From the NCBI GenBank assembly GCA_900316965.1, contig ONEY01000001.1:224565-288564 (forward strand): DNA of 64,000 bases, written 5' to 3'. The notes under the pieces were generated by a model. That model did not search any database. It was not told the DNA's origin and saw only the letters and a list, made by a program, of their open reading frames with translations. The translations under genes and the position numbers were made by a program. Below are positions 16,910-25,455 of this stretch, piece after piece. How positions within the stretch are numbered: position 1 is the stretch's first letter; the number at the start of each line of letters is the position of its first letter. Source of the stretch: an uncultured Bacteroidales bacterium (GTDB lineage Bacteria > Bacteroidota > Bacteroidia > Bacteroidales > P3).

Positions 16910-18654
16910 TGGTTTGGCGTAATAAAATACATGGTCTCGGTTGGGTTAAGCCTAAAAGCATGCTGATAGTTGCTTTTATTATGGCGCTATGCTGTCATTT
17001 ATGCCAAGCCAAAACCATATCCGACACCATCCCTGTCCATGCGCAACAGACGGCTACACGCACTGTTGAAGTGAATTGGACTTGCCAAGGTGAAGCCACC
17101 TTATATCGTCAGTATCCCGACCAAGAGAACGAAGTGGCATTGGTTACAACGTCTTCGGGTCATTGGATTGACCATCAAAGTCGCGCCGTATGTGGTGACA
17201 CGGTGCGTTACACGGTTAGTGCGGGCAACGATCATGGCCATGTTGCCATTTCTGTGCGAGACATGGACCCCACCGCTATGGCGGAATGGGGTGTTGTCAC
17301 CATGGACCCCACATTGGGTAAGGTTACCCTTGAGTGGATGGCAAGCCCCGACACCGACATTATGGGGTATCTGGTTTGTGAAGGAACCCCAAGTATAGCC
17401 ATAGACACCGTATATGGGCGCGATAACACCCATTACGTATATAATGGCGAAGACGTTGATGTTGTTCACCATTTCAGGATATGTGCCTTCGACAGCTGTC
17501 GACAGGCGTCGCCACTTACCGATGCCTGCAACAATATTGTCCTTGCTCTTCACAGTGAAAAATGCAGCCAGGATGTTCAGATAGAATGGAACGCATATAT
17601 GAATATGCCGTCAGGAATAGGAAGCTACGAACTGTGGTGTAGCGAGAACGAAGCACCTTTTGTCATGCGCCAACGTATTACCGACATAACACAAACCTCG
17701 ACCACTGTTACCGTTTCGGATGACTGTATAAAACTGCGAGCATATATTGTGGCTGTCTCTGCCGACGGAGTATTGCAAGCCAGGTCAGGTAGTACAGAAT
17801 ATCTTTTTGGTACTGACAACCGTCCGGCATATCTTTATCTTCGCAAAGTTTCGACGAGCGACGATGGCAAGAGGGTGACTGTTGTGGGTCAGACCGATCC
17901 TGCTTTCGATGGTACCGATTACAAAGTCTATCGCATCGCTCATGGCTCAAACGCTGCGGTTGTTGGTCATTGCAGCCCATCGACCGATGGAACTCTGCAG
18001 TGGTGCGACAATGGTGTTGACGCCGCCAACGAGCGATATGAATATTATTTCGGTGTTACCGATGGTTGTGGTCGCAACGAGATATATAGTGGTAAGGGAG
18101 CAACGCTGACTCCTAAACTCAACATGAGAGGTGTTTGTGCCGAGATGGAGTGGAATGCCTACGAGGGATGGGATGGAAGCACCTCCTATCAGGTGCTTGC
18201 TAGCGCCATTGGCGAAGACATTTGGCATCAGATAGCGACAACTACGGCGACATCGTTTGTTGATAACGATGCCAACGAAGGAGCAAGAAAATATAAAATA
18301 GTTGCTTATGAGGCATTTAACTCCACTTATCATTGCGATGATAGTTTGCAAAGCAATGTCATCTTGCATAGACCCCATACCGACGTTTGGACACCCAATG
18401 CCATAACACCACTAGAAAACAGTAACAATTATTTCCTGCCGTTGTTCAGTTATGTTGACGCCGAAGGATACAGCCTTTATATTTGCAACAGAAAAGGTCA
18501 GCGGCTCTTTTACAGCACCGACCCTAATAAAGGCTGGGACGGACGTTGTGGAGGCCAACTGCAGCCAAGCGGGGCCTATGTATACAAGATTACCTATCGT
18601 CAGAACGACGGTAGCGAGCAACAGATTGTGGGAACAGTATTGCTGATTTATTAG
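16906..18654 (+). CDS. Secreted protein with fibronectin-like repeats and gliding-motility/T9SS type B C-terminal domain
   Basis: A 582-residue exported protein. A hydrophobic signal segment (SMLIVAFIMALCCHLCQA) ends near residue 39; an internal Met at about 22 may be the true start. The body contains several beta-sandwich-like units with repeated VxVEWNA/W-type strands, resembling fibronectin type III repeats. The last 90 residues, starting VWTPNAITP and including SLYICNRKGQRLF, GWDGRCGGQLQPSGAYVYKI and a final GTVLLIY, match the gliding-motility-associated (CHU_C) domain, which directs type IX secretion. The ligand is unknown. Overlaps the ABC exporter by 4 bases. Confidence 0.8.
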   Translation: MMVWRNKIHGLGWVKPKSMLIVAFIMALCCHLCQAKTISDTIPVHAQQTATRTVEVNWTCQGEATLYRQYPDQENEVALVTTSSGHWIDHQSRAVCGDTVRYTVSAGNDHGHVAISVRDMDPTAMAEWGVVTMDPTLGKVTLEWMASPDTDIMGYLVCEGTPSIAIDTVYGRDNTHYVYNGEDVDVVHHFRICAFDSCRQASPLTDACNNIVLALHSEKCSQDVQIEWNAYMNMPSGIGSYELWCSENEAPFVMRQRITDITQTSTTVTVSDDCIKLRAYIVAVSADGVLQARSGSTEYLFGTDNRPAYLYLRKVSTSDDGKRVTVVGQTDPAFDGTDYKVYRIAHGSNAAVVGHCSPSTDGTLQWCDNGVDAANERYEYYFGVTDGCGRNEIYSGKGATLTPKLNMRGVCAEMEWNAYEGWDGSTSYQVLASAIGEDIWHQIATTTATSFVDNDANEGARKYKIVAYEAFNSTYHCDDSLQSNVILHRPHTDVWTPNAITPLENSNNYFLPLFSYVDAEGYSLYICNRKGQRLFYSTDPNKGWDGRCGGQLQPSGAYVYKITYRQNDGSEQQIVGTVLLIY

Positions 18655-18714
18655 GAGGTTCATTTTATGATACAAAACAGTCAAACATTAACAGTATAAC
18701 ACCAACACATATAG

Positions 18715-19560
18715 ATGAAAGTAGCGCTATTCACCAAGAACAAGACCGATAAGCATGAGGCAGCGCGCGTCATGCTCATCGACGCATTGAGGAAAAGGGA
18801 TATTGATATTGTAGAAAATTGGACACCTGGTGTGTCAATCGACGTCATGGTGTCGATAGGAGGTGATGGAACTCTGCTCAGCGCAGTGCACCGCATTGGA
18901 CGATGTGGTGTCCCCGTTGTCGGTATCAATTTTGGCCATCTGGGTTTTCTCACCACTGCTGGTCGCGACGATATCGACAAGCTGGCAGAATGTCTACGCA
19001 ACGGAGATTACACCATCGAGCGTCGAACCATGCTTGAGGTCACCCTCGACGGTGTTGCTTCCAAGGGTGAGTCGGTCTCAGATGGAGGCATGCCCGACCT
19101 TAAACTTGTCAATGACAAGGTATACGCTCTAAACGAGGTCTATCTGCATCGTTTGGATCAGCGACCTCTTCTCCACACTCAGGTTCAAGTGGATGGCAGT
19201 ATGGTGGCCACCTATGCCGCCGATGGATTGATAGTCGCCACCCCCACCGGCTCTACGGCATACTCACTCAGTTGTGGCGGTCCTATTCTTGCTCCAGGAT
19301 CGGGAAGTTTGGTGATAACACCTATTGCGGCGCATACTTTGACGCAGCGACCTATAATACTCTCCGACAATGTAGTGCTGCGTATGCGCGACGAGGAACC
19401 CATGGTTCGCTACACCCTTGGAGTCGACTCCTTTGTGTGCACGGTTTCTGGCAGCAGCATTATAGAGGTGAAGAAAGCCGACTATTGCACACGTTTGGTA
19501 CGTATTGGTCATCAGAATTTCTTCTCGGCCATACGCGAAAAATTGATGTGGGGCCTTTGA
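18715..19560 (+). CDS. nadK: NAD kinase
   Basis: Phosphorylates NAD to NADP. The 281-residue protein has the family motifs in order: VSIGGDGTLL near residue 44, NFGHLGFLT, LNEVYLHR, and ATPTGSTAYSLSCGGPI with the second nucleotide-binding block. The 60-base gap before it and the AT-rich spacer after it suggest separate transcription from the T9SS protein, though I see no clear promoter box. Confidence 0.96.
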   Translation: MKVALFTKNKTDKHEAARVMLIDALRKRDIDIVENWTPGVSIDVMVSIGGDGTLLSAVHRIGRCGVPVVGINFGHLGFLTTAGRDDIDKLAECLRNGDYTIERRTMLEVTLDGVASKGESVSDGGMPDLKLVNDKVYALNEVYLHRLDQRPLLHTQVQVDGSMVATYAADGLIVATPTGSTAYSLSCGGPILAPGSGSLVITPIAAHTLTQRPIILSDNVVLRMRDEEPMVRYTLGVDSFVCTVSGSSIIEVKKADYCTRLVRIGHQNFFSAIREKLMWGL

Positions 19561-19629
19561 CCGGTTAATGTTTTTTAACTTATATTCAGAAAAAATACTA
19601 TTTTTACATTTTGAAATAAAGCAAGTACA

Positions 19630-20805
19630 ATGGATTTAAGTGCATATTTTCAGCCGATTAGTCTCGAAGAGCTGGGCATAGGACAGGGCGAATTCTATAC
19701 AAATATAGCTTCTGTCACCTCTTTTTATAGTAAGGAGGGCGATTTCCCCGAGTTGGATAATGCCACCTTGGCTATTGTTGGCGTTTGCGAGGACAGTGCC
19801 CTAAACATCAATGCTGGTTGCAAGGATGGTCCCGACGAGATTCGTCGTTTCTTGTATTCTTTGGCAGCGCCTTCTGAGGAGATGCACCTTATCGATTTGG
19901 GCAACATCATGCCTGGCAAGAGCAATGAGGACACACAATTTGCCGTCACCGAGGCTCTCTACTCATTGATCGACCGCAACATTACTGTTATCATCCTTGG
20001 TGGTGGCCAGCATATATCTTTCAGCAACTATAAGGCTTATGAGGTGCTGGGTCGTGTTGTCAACATAGCCAGCATAGACTCTATGTTTGACCTTGGCAGT
20101 GACGTCAATCCTCTTTCATCGCATAATTGGCTGAGTCACATCGTGGCCCAGCAGCCCAACTACCTTTTCAATTTTGCCAATATTGGTTACCAAACATATT
20201 TCAATGGAGGCCAGTTGACACGATTGATGGACGAGCTCAATTTTGACGCCTACCGTCTTGGCGCTATTCAGGCCGATATGGTTCGTGCCGAAACGTTGGT
20301 GCGTTCAGCCGATATGGTGTCTGTCGATATCTCCAGTGTTCGTTTGTCCGACGCCCCTGGTCAGGAACAGGGCTCTCCTCATGGTTTTTATGGCGAGGAG
20401 CTTTGTCGCCTGACACGCTTTGCTGGCATGAGCGACAAGCTGTCTTCGATAGGCTTCTACGAATACAATCCTCTCTACGACCGTCGCGGCCAGACGGCCC
20501 ATCTTTTGGCGCATGCCATATGGTATTTCATCGACGGCTTCCTCAACCGTACCGCCGACTTCCCCCATCGTGACAAGCAGAACTACAAACATTATATGGT
20601 CGGTCTCAATGATGGCGATTTTGAAATCTCTTTCTATAAGAGCAAGAAAAGCGACCGTTGGTGGATGGAAGTCCCCTACAGTGGTGAACAGTTGCAGCAA
20701 TATCAGCGCCATCTTCTCATACCGTGCACCTACTCCGACTACCAGCAGGCGCAGCAAAATGAGATTCCAGAACTTTGGTTGAAGTATTACAATCGTTTAA
20801 ATTAA
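19630..20805 (+). CDS. Ureohydrolase-fold protein with altered metal site (formimidoylglutamase-like)
   Basis: A 391-residue member of the arginase/agmatinase/formimidoylglutamase superfamily: GCKDGPDEIRRFLY, LGGGQHISF, NIASIDSMFDL and SVDISSVRLSDAPG are the recognisable blocks. Compared with the six metal ligands of arginase, His128, Asp150, Asp154 and Asp233 are kept, but the His of the DxHxD motif is Met152 and the second Asp of the DxD motif is Ser235. A two-manganese site of the normal kind is therefore doubtful, and a changed or lost catalytic activity is likely. It lies 69 bases after nadK. A C-terminal extension of about 90 residues is rich in aromatic residues. Confidence 0.75.
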   Translation: MDLSAYFQPISLEELGIGQGEFYTNIASVTSFYSKEGDFPELDNATLAIVGVCEDSALNINAGCKDGPDEIRRFLYSLAAPSEEMHLIDLGNIMPGKSNEDTQFAVTEALYSLIDRNITVIILGGGQHISFSNYKAYEVLGRVVNIASIDSMFDLGSDVNPLSSHNWLSHIVAQQPNYLFNFANIGYQTYFNGGQLTRLMDELNFDAYRLGAIQADMVRAETLVRSADMVSVDISSVRLSDAPGQEQGSPHGFYGEELCRLTRFAGMSDKLSSIGFYEYNPLYDRRGQTAHLLAHAIWYFIDGFLNRTADFPHRDKQNYKHYMVGLNDGDFEISFYKSKKSDRWWMEVPYSGEQLQQYQRHLLIPCTYSDYQQAQQNEIPELWLKYYNRLN

Positions 20806-20830
20806 CATTATTACCCAAAAATTATATCTC

Positions 20831-21619
20831 ATGAAAACAAAATCTATTTTTTTGGCGTTTGCCACCTTATTGGCCCTCTTGGCCACTAGTTGTTCAAAGA
20901 AAACTTACTATCAGGTTTATCAAACAAAGGCTGTCGACACTGCTGTATGCTCACAAGTTGGCAATTACCTTGTCCACGAGGAGAGCGACTGCGTCGTTAG
21001 ATATAATTTCTATGCCGAGGAAGGTGATGCCGGTTTTTGGTTAACCAACAAAACTGATTCGATCATTTATGTGGATCTTGGAGAAACTTTCTTTGTCCTC
21101 AACGGCAATGCCAGTGATTATTTTCAGGCTCGTCAGTGGACCACAACACGTTCCTCGACTGTATCATCGTCGAAACGAGAGACCAAGGGCCGCGGAAACC
21201 GCGCAAGCTCAGAGAGTGCCAGCCAGACTTCAACCAAAGCTTCCACTTTCAGCGAGCGTCGCGTAATCGCTGTGCCGCCACAATCCACACGTTATTTTTC
21301 GGAATTCCATATCAACGGAAGTAAGACAGAGCTCTGTGGAGGCAAAGACAGCCCTCGCAAAGGCAGAGCCGAGGGTACCTCATTCACCATCGACAACAGC
21401 CCCTACTGCTTTGGCAATTTTATTAGCTACACCGTGGGTTGCAAGGGTAAAAAACGTAATATCACCGACAATTTCTTCATTTCGGAGATTATCAACGTCA
21501 ATGCGGCATCGATGTACGAGACTGTGCGTTCTAAAGATGCTTGCGGCAGAGAGGGTGACAGAATTGAGCGTTTGCGTTTCAATACACCAGACAGATTTTA
21601 TCTGATATACAAAAAATAA
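20831..21619 (+). CDS. Hypothetical lipoprotein
   Basis: A 262-residue protein with a lipoprotein signal: MKTKSIFLAF, a Leu/Ala-rich core and the lipobox LLATSCSKK with Cys at about 21. The mature part has a Ser/Thr/Lys-rich central linker (about 105-140) flanked by strand-like segments, and five or more Cys. It starts 25 bases after the ureohydrolase-like gene and ends 9 bases before the TPP riboswitch. I do not recognise a family. Confidence 0.7.
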   Translation: MKTKSIFLAFATLLALLATSCSKKTYYQVYQTKAVDTAVCSQVGNYLVHEESDCVVRYNFYAEEGDAGFWLTNKTDSIIYVDLGETFFVLNGNASDYFQARQWTTTRSSTVSSSKRETKGRGNRASSESASQTSTKASTFSERRVIAVPPQSTRYFSEFHINGSKTELCGGKDSPRKGRAEGTSFTIDNSPYCFGNFISYTVGCKGKKRNITDNFFISEIINVNAASMYETVRSKDACGREGDRIERLRFNTPDRFYLIYKK

Positions 21620-21628
21620 ATTATTAAC

Positions 21629-21716
21629 CAGGGGGTGCCCAACTAGAGCGGACAATGCCTGCTCAATGGCTGAGAACAAACCCCAGAACCTGATCCGGAT
21701 AATACCGGCGGAGGAA
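21629..21716 (+). promoter_or_regulatory. TPP riboswitch (THI box)
   Basis: The conserved elements of the thiamine-pyrophosphate aptamer are present in order: GGGGGTGCCC (21631-21640), GGCTGAGA (21668-21675), ACCCCAGAACCTGAT (21680-21694, one base offset possible) and CCGGATAATACCGGCGGAGG (21695-21714). The last bases, GGAGG, also form a good ribosome binding site 8 bases before the ATG at 21723. Aptamer folding should therefore hide the binding site, which predicts control of translation. It precedes a receptor, a PnuT-like permease and thiamine pyrophosphokinase, so the ligand assignment is firm. Confidence 0.95.
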
Positions 21717-21722
21717 AAAAAC

Positions 21723-23948
21723 ATGAAAAAAAAGATTCTTAATGCAGGTGCATTGAGCCGTTTGCTCTGCACCACGATGGCAATCATTGCCACCACACAG
21801 TTCACTTATGGTCAAACCGATAAGCGCGATACCGTTAAGGTTAAGCAGTTGGAGAAAGTTGTTATCTCCGATTCGCGTGTGAGCAACAAGGCTCCTCTTA
21901 CAACAAGCACTCTCAATCGAGAGCAGCTCGATGAGGAGAAAATCTCTATTTCTCTGCCATACATGCTTGAAACCCAACCCAGCGTTGTAACATCAAGCGA
22001 GAATGGCGCTGTCGGCGTTACCAGTATGCGAATACGCGGTGTCGACGCTACGCGTATTAATGTCAACATCAATGGCATACCCCTTAACGATGGAGAAAGC
22101 CAAACGGTTTATTGGTACAACATCCCTAATCTTGGAGGTATGTCGCAAAGTGTCCAGTTGCAGCGTGGTCTTGGTGCTAGCAATGGCGGTACCGCAGCTT
22201 TTGGAGGCGCTATGAACTTGCAAACTCTCAACACAGCTTCCCAGCCCTATGGCTCGGCAGATCTTGGTTGGGGCTCTTTCAACACCCGCCAATATGGCTT
22301 CACGGCAGGTACAGGTATCACTAAACATGGTTTTACTTTCGATGTTGCCTACAATGGTCTTACCAGTGACGGATGGCAGCGTGGAGGCCAGACCAAACAA
22401 CAGAGTATCTTCCTTAATGCAGGTTGGTATGGCGAGAAATCGATGCTTAAAGCTATCGCCATCATCGGCGACCAGCACACAGGAATAACATGGAACGGCG
22501 CCACAGCTGAAGAACTGGATGCTGACCCTCATTTCAACAGCCGTGGCTCTTATACCGACTCGTTGGGCAACGTCTACTATTATGGTAACGAGACCGACAA
22601 CTATCTGCAGCAGCGCTATCAGCTGTACTACACTCAGATACTGTCGGACAATCTGAGTTTGAATGCCGCTGTCGACTATACCATGGGTAATGGTTACACC
22701 GAAAGTTATAAGGACAACAAGAAGGCCACCAACTTTGCTATGGGCGATCTCATCGCCTCTGGCGTAAAGAGTGACTTCATCACCCGCAAGAATATGGACA
22801 ATGACGCCATTACCACCAATCTTTCCATGCGCTACAACAAGAGTGCTCTTACACTTACCTACGGCTTAAGCTACCAACACTATACGGGTGGACACCTTGG
22901 CGAGGTTATTTGGTCCCAGCTTGTACCTACAGTGGATGAGGACTTTGTCGTTACTGGATGGGATGACAACACGGGTGTGAAGAATGACGGTGTTGTTTTT
23001 GCCAAGCTTAATTATGATTTCTCAAATAACTTCAACCTCTATGCCGACCTTCAGGCTCGTCGTGTTTCCTATAGCCTGCATGGCATAGACGACGACTATG
23101 GTCAGGTAGACTATGACACTACCCATCTTTTCTTCAATCCAAAATTGGGCCTCAATTATCGTATCGACGACAACCAACGTCTTTATGTTGTAGCAGGTAT
23201 CTCCAACCGCGAGCCTAACCGTACCGACATCAAGGAAGCGTGTGCCGACAACGACACTATAAGCCCCGAAACCATGCTCGACATCGAGCTAGGTTACCAA
23301 ATCAAAAAGAACCGTTTCCATTTTGAGGGTAATCTCTATGCTATGCTCTACAAGAACCAGCTCACCGCCACTGGTGTTGTCACTGAGAGCGGTTACGCTT
23401 TGATGGAAAATGTCGACAAGAGCTACCGTATTGGTGCCGAGTTGGTTGCTGGCTACCAGTTCGACCGCCATTTCTCACTCGAGGGAAACCTTACACTTAG
23501 CACCAACAAGATTGTCGACTACCAGTATGAAATCACTCTCAACGACTGGTACACCAAGTCGGTTCTTAATCTGGGAACCACCGATCTTGCTTTCTCTCCT
23601 TCTATTGTTGGAGCAGCAGTGCTTACTTATCGTCCCGTTGAGCAGGCCAAGCTGCAGCTTGTTGGCAAATATGTTGGCGAGCAGTATGCCGACAACACAT
23701 CACGCGAGGATATGCTGGTCGATGACTATTTCCTGCTCAATTTGCGTGCTTCCTACACTTTTAACATGAAGAGTAATAACGAACTCGAGTGCCAGCTGGC
23801 CGTAAACAACATACTGAATCATCAGTATCGTTTGAGTGCCTATGCCTATGGCGTCTACGACCCTGCAACGCAGACTTTCGAGAACTATCGTGGCTATTTT
23901 CAACAGCCCGGTATCAACTTCATGGCACGTGTGATTTATAGATTCTAG
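21723..23948 (+). CDS. TonB-dependent outer-membrane receptor, probably for thiamine
   Basis: A 741-residue receptor. A signal peptide ends near TTQFTYGQ. Next comes the TonB-box/plug region (VKQLEKVVISDSRV, MRIRGVDATRINVNINGIPLND split over two strands, GGTAAFGGAMNL) and a barrel of about 22 strands ending in the aromatic FMARVIYRF typical of outer-membrane barrels. There is no N-terminal carboxypeptidase-like domain. I chose the ATG at 21723; an upstream in-frame ATG at 21666 lies inside the TPP riboswitch and cannot be used in the same way. Riboswitch control and the thiamine genes downstream indicate thiamine or a thiamine phosphate as substrate. Confidence 0.92.
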   Translation: MKKKILNAGALSRLLCTTMAIIATTQFTYGQTDKRDTVKVKQLEKVVISDSRVSNKAPLTTSTLNREQLDEEKISISLPYMLETQPSVVTSSENGAVGVTSMRIRGVDATRINVNINGIPLNDGESQTVYWYNIPNLGGMSQSVQLQRGLGASNGGTAAFGGAMNLQTLNTASQPYGSADLGWGSFNTRQYGFTAGTGITKHGFTFDVAYNGLTSDGWQRGGQTKQQSIFLNAGWYGEKSMLKAIAIIGDQHTGITWNGATAEELDADPHFNSRGSYTDSLGNVYYYGNETDNYLQQRYQLYYTQILSDNLSLNAAVDYTMGNGYTESYKDNKKATNFAMGDLIASGVKSDFITRKNMDNDAITTNLSMRYNKSALTLTYGLSYQHYTGGHLGEVIWSQLVPTVDEDFVVTGWDDNTGVKNDGVVFAKLNYDFSNNFNLYADLQARRVSYSLHGIDDDYGQVDYDTTHLFFNPKLGLNYRIDDNQRLYVVAGISNREPNRTDIKEACADNDTISPETMLDIELGYQIKKNRFHFEGNLYAMLYKNQLTATGVVTESGYALMENVDKSYRIGAELVAGYQFDRHFSLEGNLTLSTNKIVDYQYEITLNDWYTKSVLNLGTTDLAFSPSIVGAAVLTYRPVEQAKLQLVGKYVGEQYADNTSREDMLVDDYFLLNLRASYTFNMKSNNELECQLAVNNILNHQYRLSAYAYGVYDPATQTFENYRGYFQQPGINFMARVIYRF

Positions 23949-23969
23949 TCAAACCAATAGGCTAGAAAA

Positions 23970-24590
23970 ATGAACTTTCCACTGTCTTTTATCGACATTA
24001 TCGGATCCATCATTGGCCTGTTCTATATCGTTAGCGAATATAGAGCAGGCCGGTGGTTCTGGCCTTGGAGTCTGCTGATGTCGTTGTTCTATATCATTAT
24101 CGATTATTCCTCGGGCTATTATGCCAACGGCACCATCTGTGTCTACAATTTCATAATGTCATTATATGGCATTATGGTGTGGCGTGGTGTCATTCAAAGC
24201 TCTACCAAACAGGAGAAACCCTTTGGCTCATGTCCAATGAGAATGGTGCCATATATCTTAGTCGCCGTGGCGTTGCTTTCGGTAGCTTTATGGTGGCTGT
24301 TGGGCAAAGTTGGTGAAAGCCAATATCCTTGGCTCGACGGCATATCGTCGGCGCTCTCCATTGTTGGAATGTGGATGTTGGCTCAGAAGTGGTGGCAGCA
24401 GTGGTTTTGTTGGATGATAGTAGAGCCTCTTATGGTCGTTCTCTTCTGGATGGGTGGAAACTATGCTTCAGCATTATTATACGTTATATATGAGGTTTTC
24501 TGTGTGTTAGGATTGATATCGTGGAGGCGAAGAGCGATGAAAGAGGGCTTAGGTGAGCCAGAGGATACTGTACGTATGTCAAAACTTTAA
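23970..24590 (+). CDS. pnuT: PnuT-type thiamine permease (PnuC family)
   Basis: A 206-residue inner-membrane protein with about seven helices. Family features are GSIIGLFYIVSEYRAGRWFW divided as GLFYIVSEY and RWFWPWSLL, and the later WQQWFCWMIVEPL segment rich in Trp. PnuC proteins carry nicotinamide riboside; members in thiamine operons carry thiamine and are called PnuT. The TPP riboswitch at the head of this operon and thiamine pyrophosphokinase next door point to PnuT. Transport is facilitated diffusion, with trapping by the kinase. Confidence 0.88.
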   Translation: MNFPLSFIDIIGSIIGLFYIVSEYRAGRWFWPWSLLMSLFYIIIDYSSGYYANGTICVYNFIMSLYGIMVWRGVIQSSTKQEKPFGSCPMRMVPYILVAVALLSVALWWLLGKVGESQYPWLDGISSALSIVGMWMLAQKWWQQWFCWMIVEPLMVVLFWMGGNYASALLYVIYEVFCVLGLISWRRRAMKEGLGEPEDTVRMSKL

Positions 24591-24601
24591 TTCTTTATAC
24601 T

Positions 24602-25279
24602 TTGAACGCAATCATTTTAGCCAACGGACCATTCCCCAAACGTCACGAAGCATTGATGGCAATAAAACAGTCTAATTTGCTTATATGCTGCGATGGCGCA
24701 TATATGCGTCTTATAGAGAGTGACATTTTCACAAATGCAAAACAAACACCAGAGGTCCATGTTGTGGGCGATGGTGATTCGCTTACAATGACATTATGTG
24801 ATAATCCTCCTTTTGCAACAACTTTTGCCCCTTGGAGCAGCGACCAGGAGTGTAACGATCTCACCAAGGCTGTGCGCTATGCCATTGGTCTTGGTGTAAG
24901 CCGCATAGTCATATTGGGAGCCACAGGACTTCGCGAGGATCATACTTTGGGGAATATCAGTCTTTTGGCTTATTATGCTACTCTGAAAACTATCGAAGCT
25001 AAACCACTTGAGGTCCGAATGTATAGCGACTATGGATATTTCACACCATTGCTGTCTTCATCGACGCTGTCGTCGTTCCCGCGTCAGCAAGTGTCGCTTT
25101 TCCCGTTGACACCAGGGTTGCCCATCAGTGTTGAGGGATTGCGCTACCCTATAGTACACCATGTTTTTTCGCAATGGTGGGAGGCAACGCTCAACGAGTC
25201 GATAGAAGACACTTTTAAAGTTATTCTTCATGGCGACGGTGCAGTGCTGGTATATCAGACACATGTCGCCAAGAATTGA
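24602..25279 (+). CDS. Thiamine pyrophosphokinase
   Basis: Converts thiamine and ATP to thiamine pyrophosphate and AMP, trapping the vitamin taken up by the two preceding proteins. Motifs: LANGPFP, LICCDGAY, VVGDGDSL (the GDxDS metal site), SSDQECNDLTKAVRYA and ILGATGLREDHTLGN, all in family order; length 225 residues. The frame opens with a TTG at 24602 and MNAIILANG fits family N-termini; no in-frame ATG is available before the conserved part. It begins 11 bases after pnuT and ends 23 bases before a strong terminator. Confidence 0.92.
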   Translation: MNAIILANGPFPKRHEALMAIKQSNLLICCDGAYMRLIESDIFTNAKQTPEVHVVGDGDSLTMTLCDNPPFATTFAPWSSDQECNDLTKAVRYAIGLGVSRIVILGATGLREDHTLGNISLLAYYATLKTIEAKPLEVRMYSDYGYFTPLLSSSTLSSFPRQQVSLFPLTPGLPISVEGLRYPIVHHVFSQWWEATLNESIEDTFKVILHGDGAVLVYQTHVAKN

Positions 25280-25302
25280 AAAAATAACGTTGTCGCAACC
25301 TA

Positions 25303-25350
25303 AAAAAGGTTGACACTTTTGGCTTCAATACCTAATGTGTCAACCTTTTT
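25303..25350 (+). terminator. Terminator of the thiamine operon
   Basis: A 14-bp perfect stem pairs 25303-25316 (AAAAAGGTTGACAC) with 25337-25350, ending in five T on the plus strand and preceded by A-run on the other, so it can also end purD transcription from the minus strand. Confidence 0.85.
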
Positions 25351-25455
25351 CAGTACAAGATAATCATGTGACAAACTCAAGTACCTGTCTGTTATGCATT
25401 TATATCCTCATCGGCAAGTACAGTTTCCTGTTGTCATTATCAGTCTCGATATGGC

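Noticed and set aside
21666..21722. Upstream start of the TonB receptor
   Set aside because: The extra codons are the 3' half of the TPP aptamer.
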